Assembly (NCBI GenBank): GCA_044432645.1
Contig: JAWXUM010000002.1
Coordinates: forward strand, 72,582-136,581
DNA from: SIG603 sp044432645
GTDB taxonomy: Bacteria > Bacillota > Clostridia > Oscillospirales > Acutalibacteraceae
Length of the DNA: 64,000 nucleotides
Direction of reading: 5' to 3'
Shown here one piece after another: positions 43,285 to 53,087 of this stretch. Numbering within the stretch: position 1 is the stretch's first letter; each line of letters begins with the position of its first letter. A model generated the notes under the pieces. It was not told the DNA's origin and did not search any database. It saw only the letters and a program-made list of their open reading frames with translations. The translations under genes and the position numbers were made by a program.

Positions 43285-44760
43285 TTATAATGTAATTCCT
43301 GTTTTAAATATTGCCATATCATAATAACCATTCTGCTCAGATTTAACTAATTCACCGTTAGCCACACAGATAACTTTGTTAAATAGATTTTCGCCCATTA
43401 CTTCAAGACTTGTCCCGTCTACCATTTCACCACAGTTAAAATCTATCCAGTTAGACTTTTTAGCATTTAAAGCACTGTTTGAAGAGATTTTAAGCGTAGG
43501 CACAGGACTTGCAAACGGAGTGCCTCTACCTGTTGTGAAAAGAACAATATGAGCGCCACTGGCTGAAAGTGCTGTTGATGCCACTAAGTCATTACCAGGT
43601 GCCCACAATAAATTAAGACCTTTTTGATTAACCTTTTGACCGTAGTCCAAAATATCAATAACATTGCATGAGCCAGATTTTTGTGTACAGCCTAAAGATT
43701 TATCTTCTAAAGTTGAAATTCCACCAGCTTTGTTGCCAGGTGAAGGATTTTCATAAACAACTTGATTGTGACTAATAAAATAATTTTTGAAACTGTTTAT
43801 TAAATTTACAGCTTTAGCATAAGTTTCCTCGTCCTTACATCTGTTAAACAAAATAGTTTCAGCGCCAAACATTTCAGGGACTTCAGTTAATATGCTTGTA
43901 CCACCGTGGTTTATTAAAATATCTGAAAATTTACCAACTGTAGGGTTTGCAGTAATACCAGAAAGTCCGTCAGAGCCACCACATTTTAAACCTATAACTA
44001 AATCGCTAACATCGCAGGCTGTGCGCTTGTTTTTGCTTGCATTTTCGATAAGTTCATCAACTATTTCAAGTGCAGTTTCAATTTCGTCTTCTACATCTTG
44101 CGCTATAAGAAACTTAAGTGAAGATTTATCATAATCGCCTAAATAAGGTTTGATTGTTTCAATTCCACAGTTTTCACAGCCTAAACCAAGAAGTAAAACG
44201 CCTCCAGCGTTAGGATGAACAGCTAAATTTGCTATAATTTTTCGTGTGTTTTCTTGGTCTTCGCCCATTTGAGAACAACCATAAGGATGAGTGTAAGCTA
44301 TGACTTTTTGTACGCTACCTTTAATATTTTGGCTAGCCTTGTTAGCAATAGCTACTGCAACGCTGTTTACACAACCTACAGTAGGAATAATCCAAATTTC
44401 ATTTCTTATACCAACTTTGCCATTTTTGCGTTTAAATCCATTAAAAGTACAGCTTTTTGTTGTTGTAGTGTTATTTAAATTTGGACTGTAAGTATATTCT
44501 AATGTGTTAGATAAATTTGTTACAATATTATTTGTGTGAACAATTTCACCTTTTCCAATATCCCTAACTGCTGTACCAATAACATGACCATATTTGTAAA
44601 TATAATCACCTTTGCATATATTTTCACATGCAATTTTATGTCCAAAACTAACATTAGACAAAAGTTTTAGGTTGAATTTACTTATAAATTCATCTTTTTT
44701 TAAATCTTGTAACGCTACTATAACGTTATCATTGTCGCTGATTTTAATTGTTGTATCCAT
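43285..44760 (-). CDS. uxaA: Altronate dehydratase
   Basis: The 491-residue iron-dependent dehydratase converts D-altronate to 2-keto-3-deoxygluconate. It has an N-terminal SAF domain (KISDNDNVIVALQDLKKDEFI) joined to the catalytic domain with HPYGCSQMGEDQENTRK, LLLGLGCENCG and GLKCGGSDGLSGITANP. The ATG at 44760 is preceded by AAAGGTGG, so I reject a longer in-frame start. It is first in the uxaA-uxaB operon. Confidence 0.92.
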   Translation of the reverse strand: MDTTIKISDNDNVIVALQDLKKDEFISKFNLKLLSNVSFGHKIACENICKGDYIYKYGHVIGTAVRDIGKGEIVHTNNIVTNLSNTLEYTYSPNLNNTTTTKSCTFNGFKRKNGKVGIRNEIWIIPTVGCVNSVAVAIANKASQNIKGSVQKVIAYTHPYGCSQMGEDQENTRKIIANLAVHPNAGGVLLLGLGCENCGIETIKPYLGDYDKSSLKFLIAQDVEDEIETALEIVDELIENASKNKRTACDVSDLVIGLKCGGSDGLSGITANPTVGKFSDILINHGGTSILTEVPEMFGAETILFNRCKDEETYAKAVNLINSFKNYFISHNQVVYENPSPGNKAGGISTLEDKSLGCTQKSGSCNVIDILDYGQKVNQKGLNLLWAPGNDLVASTALSASGAHIVLFTTGRGTPFASPVPTLKISSNSALNAKKSNWIDFNCGEMVDGTSLEVMGENLFNKVICVANGELVKSEQNGYYDMAIFKTGITL

Positions 44761-44795
44761 AACAGCCACCTTTATTATAATTTTAATATAAAATA

Positions 44796-44824
44796 ATTTT
44801 AACAAATATTTTAATAAAAGTCAA
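44796..44824 (-). promoter_or_regulatory. Sigma-A promoter for uxaAB
   Basis: On the minus strand TTGACT (44819-44824), a 17-base spacer and TAAAAT (44796-44801) are present. The divergent GH38 gene has a TATAAT at 44844-44849 without a convincing -35 box. Confidence 0.65.
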
Positions 44825-44882
44825 TTGTAACAAATTATTTGGTTATAATAAAATTAGGAATAAAAACAAGGAAGGTAACAAT

Positions 44883-47462
44883 ATGGCTAACAATGTACAT
44901 TTAATACCACATATGCACTGGGACAGGGAATGGTATTTTACAGCAGAAGAATCTAGAATACTACTTGTTAATAATATGGATGAAATTTTTGAAATGCTAG
45001 AAAATAACAATAACTATCCATATTATATTCTAGACGGACAAACTGCTATTTTAGAAGATTATTTAGAAGTAAAACCAGAAAATAAGGAAAGAATAAAGAA
45101 GTTAGTTAAACAAGGTAAATTAATCATAGGTCCATGGTACACTCAAACTGATGAAATGGTCGTTGGTGGCGAGTCAATCGTTCGTAATCTATTATATGGC
45201 TTAAAAGATTGTGGGCAGTTTGGAAAACCTATGATGATTGGCTATTTGCCTGACTCTTTTGGACAAAGTGAAAAATTACCTCAAATACTAAATGGTTTTG
45301 ACATAAAATGTGCGGTGTTTTGGCGTGGTAGCTCCGAGCGACATGGAACTGACAAGCATAATTTTTATTGGCAAGGAAATAATGACGGAAATGTCTTAGT
45401 TCACCTACTTCCATTAGGCTATGCTATAGGTAAATATCTTCCAACAGGCTTAAAAGAGCTAGAAAAACGTATGAACAAATACATGCCTGTGTTAGAAAAA
45501 GGTGCAGTTAACGATGAAATAGTTTTGCCAAATGGTCATGACCAAATGCCAATTCAGCGAAATATTTTTGAAGTAATCGAAACTTTACAAAAAATATATC
45601 CTAAGAAAAATATATTTTTAAGTAAATTTGAAAATATATTTAAAGAAACTGAAAAAAATCAAAATTTAGCCACATTAAAAGGTGAGTTTTTAGACGGTAA
45701 ATATAGCAGAGTGCATAGAAGTATTTATTCCTCACGAGCCGATATAAAATCTGATAACACAAGAATAGAAAATAAAATTACTAATATTTTAGAGCCATTA
45801 GCAGTTATTGCTGATAGCCTTGGATTTAATTATGAACATGGGTTAATAGAAAAGATTTGGAAAGAAATGCTTAAAAATCATGCGCATGATTCAATTGGTT
45901 GTTGTTGTAGTGATAAAGTTCACAAAGCTATTAAAGACAGATTTTTTATTGCCGAAGATAAAACTGATGAACTTATAAAATTCTATAAAAGAAAAATAAC
46001 AGATGCTATAAGCACAGATAAAAGTTTGGATAAATTAACAGTTTTTAATTTGCTTCCTTACAATAGAAATTCGGTTATAACTGCTGAAATTATTACTAAA
46101 ATGAAAAAATTCGACTTAATTACAGCTGATGAAAGCAAAACCGAATATGAAGTATTAGAAAAAGAAATTGTTGACGCTGGACTTATCGACCGTCAAATAG
46201 TTCATTATGGCGATTACGACCCGTTTATTAGATACAAAATATTATTTCCAGACATAATTCCGTCCATTGGTTTTAAAACTTATTTAATAAAAGAAGGTTC
46301 AGACAAACCTGTTAATATATCTATTAAAAAAACAAATGAATTAGAAAATGAATTTTATAATATTACAGTAAACTTTAACGGTAGTTTGAATATTTTTGAT
46401 AAAATAAAAGGTATAATGTATAGCGATGTTCTAATTGTTGAAGACGGCAGTGATGACGGTGACGGATACGACTTTTCACCTCTTGAAGATGATTTTATTG
46501 TAAATTCTAAAAATGTATTAGCAACTATAGAAATAAATAAAACTAAAAATATTTCTTATGCAAAAATTCATTTTACTATGGATATTCCAAGAAATTTAGA
46601 TAGCCGTAAACTTAAAATTAGTGACAGTAAATTAAAGGTGAAAATTAATCTAAGTTTAGAAAATAATTCTAATATAATTAAAATAGAAACTGAAATTGAA
46701 AATAAATCAAAAGACCATCGTGTTAGAATGTTAGTGCCTAACAATCTTAAAACAGCATTTTCTGTAGCAGATAATCAGTTTGGCAATATAAAAAGGAATG
46801 TAATAGATGATGCGATAAATTATTGGGAAAAAGAAAATTGGGACGAAAGACCAGACAGTATTTACCCAATGCTTTCTTATGTCGCTACCGATAATGAGAA
46901 TGGCTTAGCTGTTTTAACAAATTCAGTGCGTGAATATGAAATAATAGGACAAAATTTTAACACGATTGCTATTACGTTATTCAGAAGTGTGGGTTTTTTA
47001 GGCAAAGAGAATTTATTAAGGCGACCTAATAGACCATCTGGAATAAAACTTCCTACACCAAATTCTCAGCTTATAGGCAAACAAAGTTTCAGTTTAGCAT
47101 TAACAACAAATAGTAAAACAATCGCAAGAACAGCCAAAGAATATTTGACACCACTTGTAAGCTATAATAAAATGCCTCATAACGCTATGAAGTTGAATAA
47201 ATCAGCAGTAGAAGCGCCATACAACTATTCACTATTTAATATCGAAGAAGAAAATTTTGTTCTAAGTACGCTTAAAAAAGCTGAAAGTGAGGACAATTAT
47301 GTTCTACGTGCATATCAAACAAGCTGTGAAAATTCAAAACCAGTTGTAAATCGTGCAATAATTGAATGCGAGCTTAATTTAAACGAAAATAAAATAGTAA
47401 AAACCAACAAAATCAATTTGCCTATCAACGTTGTAAAAACTTTTAGAGTAAAGAAAGGTTAA
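44883..47462 (+). CDS. GH38 family alpha-mannosidase (MngB-like)
   Basis: The 859-residue enzyme has the zinc and active-site start IPHMHWDREWYF, and the nucleophile region GYLPDSFGQSEKLPQIL with the catalytic Asp. It also has HDSIGCCCSDKVH, and a large C-terminal beta domain. Cytoplasmic GH38 enzymes such as MngB hydrolyse phosphorylated mannosylglycerate imported by a PTS. No signal peptide is present. HPr and enzyme I genes follow directly, which supports a PTS-linked substrate, although no EII gene is nearby. GGAAGG precedes the ATG. Confidence 0.9.
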   Translation: MANNVHLIPHMHWDREWYFTAEESRILLVNNMDEIFEMLENNNNYPYYILDGQTAILEDYLEVKPENKERIKKLVKQGKLIIGPWYTQTDEMVVGGESIVRNLLYGLKDCGQFGKPMMIGYLPDSFGQSEKLPQILNGFDIKCAVFWRGSSERHGTDKHNFYWQGNNDGNVLVHLLPLGYAIGKYLPTGLKELEKRMNKYMPVLEKGAVNDEIVLPNGHDQMPIQRNIFEVIETLQKIYPKKNIFLSKFENIFKETEKNQNLATLKGEFLDGKYSRVHRSIYSSRADIKSDNTRIENKITNILEPLAVIADSLGFNYEHGLIEKIWKEMLKNHAHDSIGCCCSDKVHKAIKDRFFIAEDKTDELIKFYKRKITDAISTDKSLDKLTVFNLLPYNRNSVITAEIITKMKKFDLITADESKTEYEVLEKEIVDAGLIDRQIVHYGDYDPFIRYKILFPDIIPSIGFKTYLIKEGSDKPVNISIKKTNELENEFYNITVNFNGSLNIFDKIKGIMYSDVLIVEDGSDDGDGYDFSPLEDDFIVNSKNVLATIEINKTKNISYAKIHFTMDIPRNLDSRKLKISDSKLKVKINLSLENNSNIIKIETEIENKSKDHRVRMLVPNNLKTAFSVADNQFGNIKRNVIDDAINYWEKENWDERPDSIYPMLSYVATDNENGLAVLTNSVREYEIIGQNFNTIAITLFRSVGFLGKENLLRRPNRPSGIKLPTPNSQLIGKQSFSLALTTNSKTIARTAKEYLTPLVSYNKMPHNAMKLNKSAVEAPYNYSLFNIEEENFVLSTLKKAESEDNYVLRAYQTSCENSKPVVNRAIIECELNLNENKIVKTNKINLPINVVKTFRVKKG

Positions 47463-47466
47463 AATT

Positions 47467-47724
47467 ATGAAAAGTTTTAAATATATAATTAAAGATGAAT
47501 TTGGAATTCATGTTAGACCAGCTGGACTTTTAGTAAAAGAGGCAAAAAAACTTAATTCGAAAATATTTTTAGAAAAAGACGATGCAAAAATTGAAGCTAC
47601 AAAACTTATGGCAATTATGTCAATGGGTGTAAAACAAGGTGATGAAATTTTAATTTCTGTTGACGGCATCGACGAAGACAGAGCGATAACTGCTATGAAA
47701 ACTTTTTTTGAAAACAACCTTTAA
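47467..47724 (+). CDS. HPr-like PTS phosphocarrier lacking the regulatory serine
   Basis: The 85-residue phosphocarrier has the active-site His15 in GIHVRPAG. In the segment that normally reads KSIMGVM, here TKLMAIM, Ser46 is replaced by Lys46. HPr kinase cannot phosphorylate it, so it cannot act as CcpA co-repressor in the standard way. It lies between the mannosidase and enzyme I with 4- and 9-base gaps, which indicates a dedicated phosphorelay. Confidence 0.9.
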   Translation: MKSFKYIIKDEFGIHVRPAGLLVKEAKKLNSKIFLEKDDAKIEATKLMAIMSMGVKQGDEILISVDGIDEDRAITAMKTFFENNL

Positions 47725-47733
47725 GAGGTGCAT

Positions 47734-49347
47734 ATGGAAAAATATTTCGGAAAATCAGCACACAAAGGAATAGCTATAGGCGAAATTTTCGAGCTAGAAA
47801 AAGTGAATTATGAAATTAGTGAAACCAAAATTAGCAACAAAAAAGCAGAAATTGATAAATTTATACACGCACAAAAACAAGCTGTTTTAGAACTTCAAAA
47901 TCTTTATAAACACGCTCTTAAAGAAGTTGGAGAAAATAATGCGACAATATTTGAAGTCCATCAAATGATGTTGGAAGATGAAGATTTTGTAGGTCAAATA
48001 ATTAATTTTATTGAAGATGATAATTTTAACGCAGCATATGCAGTACAAAAATCTAGCGAAAATTTTGCAGATATATTTTTAAAAATGAATGATAAATATA
48101 TGAACGACAGAAGTGCTGATGTTTATGATATATCAAAAAGGCTTATTAAAATTTTGCTAGGAAACGGCAATGAACAAAAAGAAATAACAAAGCCATGTAT
48201 CGTTGTAGCAGATGATTTATCACCAAGTGAAACTGTGCAACTAGATAAAACTAAAGTGTTAGCGTTTGTTACAAGACAAGGTTCATTTAATTCTCACACA
48301 GCAATTTTAGCAAGAACCTTAGATATTCCAGCTATTGTTTCTTGTAGTGTAAGCTATGATATAAAAGGGAAAAATTCTATAGTTAATTCATTTGAAGATT
48401 TATTTATCGTTGAGCCAACAGATTTAGAACTTGAAAAAGCTAAGAAAATTATAAATCAACAAAACGAAAAAAATAAATTATTAGATGTTTATGTGAATAG
48501 AGAATGTCAAACGAAATCTGGTAAAAAAATAAAACTTTATGCCAATGTTGGAAGTTTGACCGACATGGATAAAGCCTTAGCAAACGGAGCAAAAGGAATT
48601 GGTTTATTTAGAAGTGAATTTATATATTTAGAAAAAAGTGAATTTCCAAACGAAGAAGAACAATTTACTATATATAAAAATGCTATTGAAAAACTAAATG
48701 GAAAAACATTGGTTATAAGAACTTTAGACATTGGTGCCGACAAGCAAATTGACTATTTTAACCTTGATAAAGAAGAAAATCCAGCTTTAGGGCTACGTGC
48801 AATCAGGTTTTGTCTTAGCAACGTAGAAGTTTTTAAAACGCAATTAAAAGCATTGATAAGGGCAAGTGCTTACGGTGAAATTTCTATCATGATTCCTATG
48901 ATAACAAATGTTTGGGAAATTAAGAAAGTTAAGGGAATTATGAATAAAATCAAAGTAGATTTTAAAACACAAGGCATAAACTATGGAAATATATCATTTG
49001 GAATTATGATTGAAACCCCAGCTGCTGTAATCATTGCAGACGATTTAGCAAAAGAGGTCGATTTTTTTAGCATAGGAACTAACGATTTAACCCAGTACTG
49101 TTTGGCAGTAGATAGGCAAAACCAAAAGCTTGACATGTTTTACAACCCTCACCATAAAGCTATTCTTAAAATGATAAAAATGACAATTGAAGCTGCTCAT
49201 AAAAATGAAATTTGGGTAGGAATTTGTGGAGAATTAGCGTCAGATTTAAGCCTAATTGAAACTTTTATAAACTACGATATTGACGAATTATCGGTTTCAC
49301 CAAGCATGATTTTACCAGTGAAAAAGACAATTTGTGATTTAGATTAA
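47734..49347 (+). CDS. PTS enzyme I (PEP-protein phosphotransferase)
   Basis: The 537-residue protein autophosphorylates from PEP and passes phosphate to HPr. The phosphohistidine is His188 in GSFNSHTAILAR. The C-terminal PEP-binding barrel has GLFRSEFIY and SIGTNDLTQYCLAVDRQN. It is shorter than the usual 570-575 residues, mainly at the C-terminus. The ATG at 47734 follows AGAGGTG. With the adjacent Ser46-less HPr it may form a specialised PTS branch rather than the general one. Confidence 0.9.
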   Translation: MEKYFGKSAHKGIAIGEIFELEKVNYEISETKISNKKAEIDKFIHAQKQAVLELQNLYKHALKEVGENNATIFEVHQMMLEDEDFVGQIINFIEDDNFNAAYAVQKSSENFADIFLKMNDKYMNDRSADVYDISKRLIKILLGNGNEQKEITKPCIVVADDLSPSETVQLDKTKVLAFVTRQGSFNSHTAILARTLDIPAIVSCSVSYDIKGKNSIVNSFEDLFIVEPTDLELEKAKKIINQQNEKNKLLDVYVNRECQTKSGKKIKLYANVGSLTDMDKALANGAKGIGLFRSEFIYLEKSEFPNEEEQFTIYKNAIEKLNGKTLVIRTLDIGADKQIDYFNLDKEENPALGLRAIRFCLSNVEVFKTQLKALIRASAYGEISIMIPMITNVWEIKKVKGIMNKIKVDFKTQGINYGNISFGIMIETPAAVIIADDLAKEVDFFSIGTNDLTQYCLAVDRQNQKLDMFYNPHHKAILKMIKMTIEAAHKNEIWVGICGELASDLSLIETFINYDIDELSVSPSMILPVKKTICDLD

Positions 49348-49348
49348 A

Positions 49349-49382
49349 AAAATGGGTGAACTTTTTTGTTCACCCATTTTGC
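49349..49382. terminator. Bidirectional terminator between enzyme I and the glycyl radical enzyme
   Basis: AAATGGGTGAAC pairs with GTTCACCCATTT around a T-rich loop, with A and T runs on either side, between two convergent genes. Confidence 0.85.
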
Positions 49383-49383
49383 G

Positions 49384-51534
49384 TTAAAATTCAGTACGTT
49401 TAATAATTTGCTCTTTCAATTTATCTGATAAATATATAAAATTATCAGAAAATCCACCAACTCTTACAATAACATCTTTATGTTTTTCAGGGTTTTTAAG
49501 TGCATCAAGCAAAGTTTCTCTGTCTACTACATTAATTTGAAGTTGAGTTCCACCTTCAGAAAAATAAGTAGAGCAAAGTTGCTTCACTTTAAATCTACCA
49601 ATTTCGTCTTGGAAATTCTTGCTGTCAAGCCTTAAATTTAAAACAGAAGTTCCAACAAAATTTTCTTGTGGTATAGCTAAAGTTGCTCCCATTGTAGAAG
49701 TAGGACCTTGCATGTCGCTACCCTGTGAAGGGCCAGCGCTGTCAGCTAAAACATCGCTGTCGCCACGTCCGTCAGGGGTAGCACAAACTTTATTACCAAA
49801 AGTTTCAGCAGCTATCCATAAAATTATCGCAGGCATAAAGTAACCGTTACCACGGTAACAACGGAAAGTCTTAATTTTATTTGGAATATAAGTCATTAAA
49901 TCGGTTGTAATTTCATTAATTTCAGTATTAAAATTACCATATTTTTCAATATTTAAAAAATCTTTTTGAAGTTTTTCAAAACCGTCATAATTTGTACTTA
50001 AAGCTACTAAAATATCTTTTTTAGTTACACCTTTAAGCTTACCCTTAAAAAATTGCTTCATAGTATAAAGCGAATTTATAGTATTAGTTGAACCATAAAT
50101 ATTAGTTGAGTCAAAATTATATTTAGTTCCACCGTCAGCATAGTTTTTTGCACTGCCCATACAATCTGTAAATAATGTTCTTAAAGGAAAAGGGTTATGT
50201 TTCCCATAAGCATGTTGTCTTAAATTTATTTGTGTTTTCATATCTTCGAGGCTTACATCTAAATCACGAATAAACTTGCTGTAGAAATCATCATAATTTT
50301 CGCTACTCATAAGTTCATTAAAAATTGTGTTAGAAAAAATATCTAGCACATTAAAAGCAGTCCAAATAGAGTCGCAACAGCTTTTTCCTTGTATCATAAC
50401 TTCACTACAGCCACCAAAAACATAGTTAACAGCATCTTCCATTGGCACATTATATTGGTTTACTAGTCCGTTTATGTACATTCTTTCATTTACAATAGCT
50501 GGCTGAGTGTAACCTTTTGATGTGTTATCTAAATATAAATCCCAAAGTTTTTGTGGCATGTCTTCACGAACACGCAAGCTCATATTTGGTGAGCGAATAC
50601 CACCAATTGCTTTAACGCAAATTTCAGTAATTTTGTTGTAATCAGCAGTACCGTCAGCTTTGCTACCGCCAACGGTTACATGTGTTGTACCTGGGTGACC
50701 TAGCCTTTTTTCAATAGTAGAAAGCATAGAGCGTATGCATTTGTATGCAAAATCTTCGTCAACTGTTTCATCGCTCTCAAAATAAGGGTACAGCATTTTA
50801 TCAATTCTACCTGGCTCAAAACAATTGCAAATAAACATTAAACTGTCAATAGTTATAAAAGCCTCATAAAAATTAGTAGCAGGGGAAAGAGGAACTGTTT
50901 TTGTAGCGCTTATCAGTCTAAGCAAGTCTTCATCAGGGTTTTCTATTTCTGTTAAAGATTTATTATAATTTTCGCAAAATTCAGTTATACCCTCGGTTAA
51001 ATCTAACATAGCGTTATAAAACTGAATTTTTTCGAAGTCAGTTTCGGTTTCCAAAGCTTTTAGAGCGTCTTTTTTATAACCTATAATTCCGTTTTCAAGT
51101 ACATACTCAAAGTCTAATATATGATGCAAACCATAATGAAGCCAACGAACATTACTAACATCGTGTAAAGCGTTTTCGCTGTTTGCCATAACAGCTTTTT
51201 TTATCTCAAATTCTAAAGCGTTATTAGTTTCTATTTTGCTAAATTCATCTTTATTAACAACGCAAACACCGTCAGGGTTAACATAACAAACATTATTGTC
51301 ACGCATTAAACCATTCATATTATTTTTATTATCAGCATAAACAATTTGACCTTTAGAATAACATGGAAGCTTAGCACTTTCGAACATGTATCTTAAAGAA
51401 CGAGATGCACGTCGTTGGTAAGTTTCATTTAAATTTTTATAGTAAATAGCAGCAGAAATAAAGCCGTTTTTCTTTAAAAATCTACTATGTGCAGATATTT
51501 CATAATCGTTTTCAATGGAATTAATAGCTTTCAT
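49384..51534 (-). CDS. Glycyl radical enzyme of the pyruvate formate-lyase family, substrate unknown
   Basis: The 716-residue protein is shorter than known members (about 760-850). The thiyl-radical Cys is Cys376 in FGGCSEV, which keeps the GCxE arrangement of dehydratase- and lyase-type members. The C-terminal glycyl radical loop is VRVGGFSDNF, with the radical Gly at residue 694 and Phe replacing the usual Tyr. Supporting segments include CATPDGRGDSD, a version of the family's PDGR loop. No radical-SAM activating enzyme is adjacent, which is unusual for a secondary glycyl radical enzyme. The substrate is not inferable. Confidence 0.85.
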   Translation of the reverse strand: MKAINSIENDYEISAHSRFLKKNGFISAAIYYKNLNETYQRRASRSLRYMFESAKLPCYSKGQIVYADNKNNMNGLMRDNNVCYVNPDGVCVVNKDEFSKIETNNALEFEIKKAVMANSENALHDVSNVRWLHYGLHHILDFEYVLENGIIGYKKDALKALETETDFEKIQFYNAMLDLTEGITEFCENYNKSLTEIENPDEDLLRLISATKTVPLSPATNFYEAFITIDSLMFICNCFEPGRIDKMLYPYFESDETVDEDFAYKCIRSMLSTIEKRLGHPGTTHVTVGGSKADGTADYNKITEICVKAIGGIRSPNMSLRVREDMPQKLWDLYLDNTSKGYTQPAIVNERMYINGLVNQYNVPMEDAVNYVFGGCSEVMIQGKSCCDSIWTAFNVLDIFSNTIFNELMSSENYDDFYSKFIRDLDVSLEDMKTQINLRQHAYGKHNPFPLRTLFTDCMGSAKNYADGGTKYNFDSTNIYGSTNTINSLYTMKQFFKGKLKGVTKKDILVALSTNYDGFEKLQKDFLNIEKYGNFNTEINEITTDLMTYIPNKIKTFRCYRGNGYFMPAIILWIAAETFGNKVCATPDGRGDSDVLADSAGPSQGSDMQGPTSTMGATLAIPQENFVGTSVLNLRLDSKNFQDEIGRFKVKQLCSTYFSEGGTQLQINVVDRETLLDALKNPEKHKDVIVRVGGFSDNFIYLSDKLKEQIIKRTEF

Positions 51535-51563
51535 AGAAATTCTCCTAAAATATTTTTTTGTTA

Positions 51564-51592
51564 TTGTAAATTTTATATTTTTATTATATAAT
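51564..51592 (+). promoter_or_regulatory. Sigma-A promoter for the sulfatase
   Basis: TTGTAA (51564-51569), a 17-base spacer and consensus TATAAT (51587-51592) lie 31 bases before the start codon. Confidence 0.65.
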
Positions 51593-51623
51593 TTATATAT
51601 AATTATTAGAAAGAGTGAAGAAT

Positions 51624-53084
51624 ATGGAAAAAACTAACATAATAGTCTTTATGACTGACCAACAAAATGCAGAAACTGTTTATAAAAACAACAGAGCTAA
51701 AACACCTAATTTAGACAGATTTTTAGATCAATCTACACATTTTACACATTGCTATACAACATCACCACACTGTTGCCCTAGTAGAGCTACATTTTTTACT
51801 GGTCTTTACCCATCTGAACATGGTGTATGGAACAATGTAGAGGTTGATAACACACTTTCTAGAACAGTTTTTGACGGAATAAAAATGTTCCCTGAAACTT
51901 TAAAAGAAAATGGATATAACACAATTTTTTCAGGCAAATGGCATGTAAGTGCTTATGATGGTCCATTAGATAGAGGTTTTGATAAAGTTCTTCGTGAGTA
52001 TATTTCAAATTATGGACGAATGAAGCCTTGCAACAAAGCTTTTTGTAACGATTGGGAAAAAGTTTATATTAAAGAAAAAGCAATTGATAAAAATATCAAT
52101 AAAGATAATAAAGAGTTTGGTAGAATTTTACGTGAGGGATACCCTACATATTATCAATTTGGAACAGATGAAAACCCATTCGGTGATACAGATACAGTAA
52201 ATCTATCTTGTGAATATATCGAAAATTACCAAGATGATGAACCGTTATTTATGTATATTGGTGCAACAGGGCCTCATGACCCTTACTGCGTTCCACAACA
52301 GTTTATTGACTTGTACGACATTGATGAAATTGAACTTCCTAAGAGCTTTTATGACAAAATGGAAGACAAGCCAGCTCTTTATAGAAGAACAAAAATGCAG
52401 TTTGATTTAACAGAAGCTGAACATAAAGAAAGTATTAGAAGATACCTAGCTTTCGTTTCTTATGAAGATTATTTGTTTGGTAAAGTGATTGACAGTATAG
52501 AAAAAAGTTCAATCAAAGATAATACAGTTGTTATGTACACCACTGACCACGGCGATTATCTTGCTAATCACGGCTTGTGGGCAAAAGGTTTACCTTGTTT
52601 TAAAGAGGCTTACAATATTCCTACAATCATTAGAGGAAAAGGCTTTGCGCAAGGCGTTACATGCGACAAATTAACTTCAATTTCTGATTTTGCTCCGACA
52701 ATTTTAGATATTGCTGGTGTTACTGCTGAAACAAAAATGACAGGTAAATCTTTAGTGCCACTTTTAAATGGAACTTGCGAAGATAATTTTAGAGAAGAAA
52801 TTTTTACACAAACAAACGGCAATGAAATTTACGGTATTCAAAGGGCTGTCTGGAATAAAAAGTGGAAATTTGTATACAATACATTCGATTTTGATGAATT
52901 ATACGACTTAGAAAACGACCCAGATGAACTCCATAATTTGTTACCAAACGAAGATTATAACGAAGTGGTAAAAGAAATGCTTAAAAAAATATGGACATTT
53001 GCTAAAGATACAAAAGATGCTTGTACTTGCCCATATATTATGGTTGGGCTTGCACAATACGGTCCTGGAATAATTTTAGATTAA
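51624..53084 (+). CDS. Cys-type sulfatase
   Basis: The 486-residue enzyme of the alkaline phosphatase superfamily has the sulfatase signature CCPSR (Cys50 is the residue to become formylglycine), then ATFFTGLYPSEHG. The metal segments are FMTDQQN near the N-terminus and YTTDHGDYLANHGLWAKG. No signal peptide is visible, so it is cytoplasmic. Anaerobes mature such Cys with a radical-SAM anSME enzyme, which is not in the window. It is divergent from the glycyl radical enzyme and ends 3 bases from a convergent gene. Confidence 0.9.
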   Translation: MEKTNIIVFMTDQQNAETVYKNNRAKTPNLDRFLDQSTHFTHCYTTSPHCCPSRATFFTGLYPSEHGVWNNVEVDNTLSRTVFDGIKMFPETLKENGYNTIFSGKWHVSAYDGPLDRGFDKVLREYISNYGRMKPCNKAFCNDWEKVYIKEKAIDKNINKDNKEFGRILREGYPTYYQFGTDENPFGDTDTVNLSCEYIENYQDDEPLFMYIGATGPHDPYCVPQQFIDLYDIDEIELPKSFYDKMEDKPALYRRTKMQFDLTEAEHKESIRRYLAFVSYEDYLFGKVIDSIEKSSIKDNTVVMYTTDHGDYLANHGLWAKGLPCFKEAYNIPTIIRGKGFAQGVTCDKLTSISDFAPTILDIAGVTAETKMTGKSLVPLLNGTCEDNFREEIFTQTNGNEIYGIQRAVWNKKWKFVYNTFDFDELYDLENDPDELHNLLPNEDYNEVVKEMLKKIWTFAKDTKDACTCPYIMVGLAQYGPGIILD

Positions 53085-53087
53085 TTA

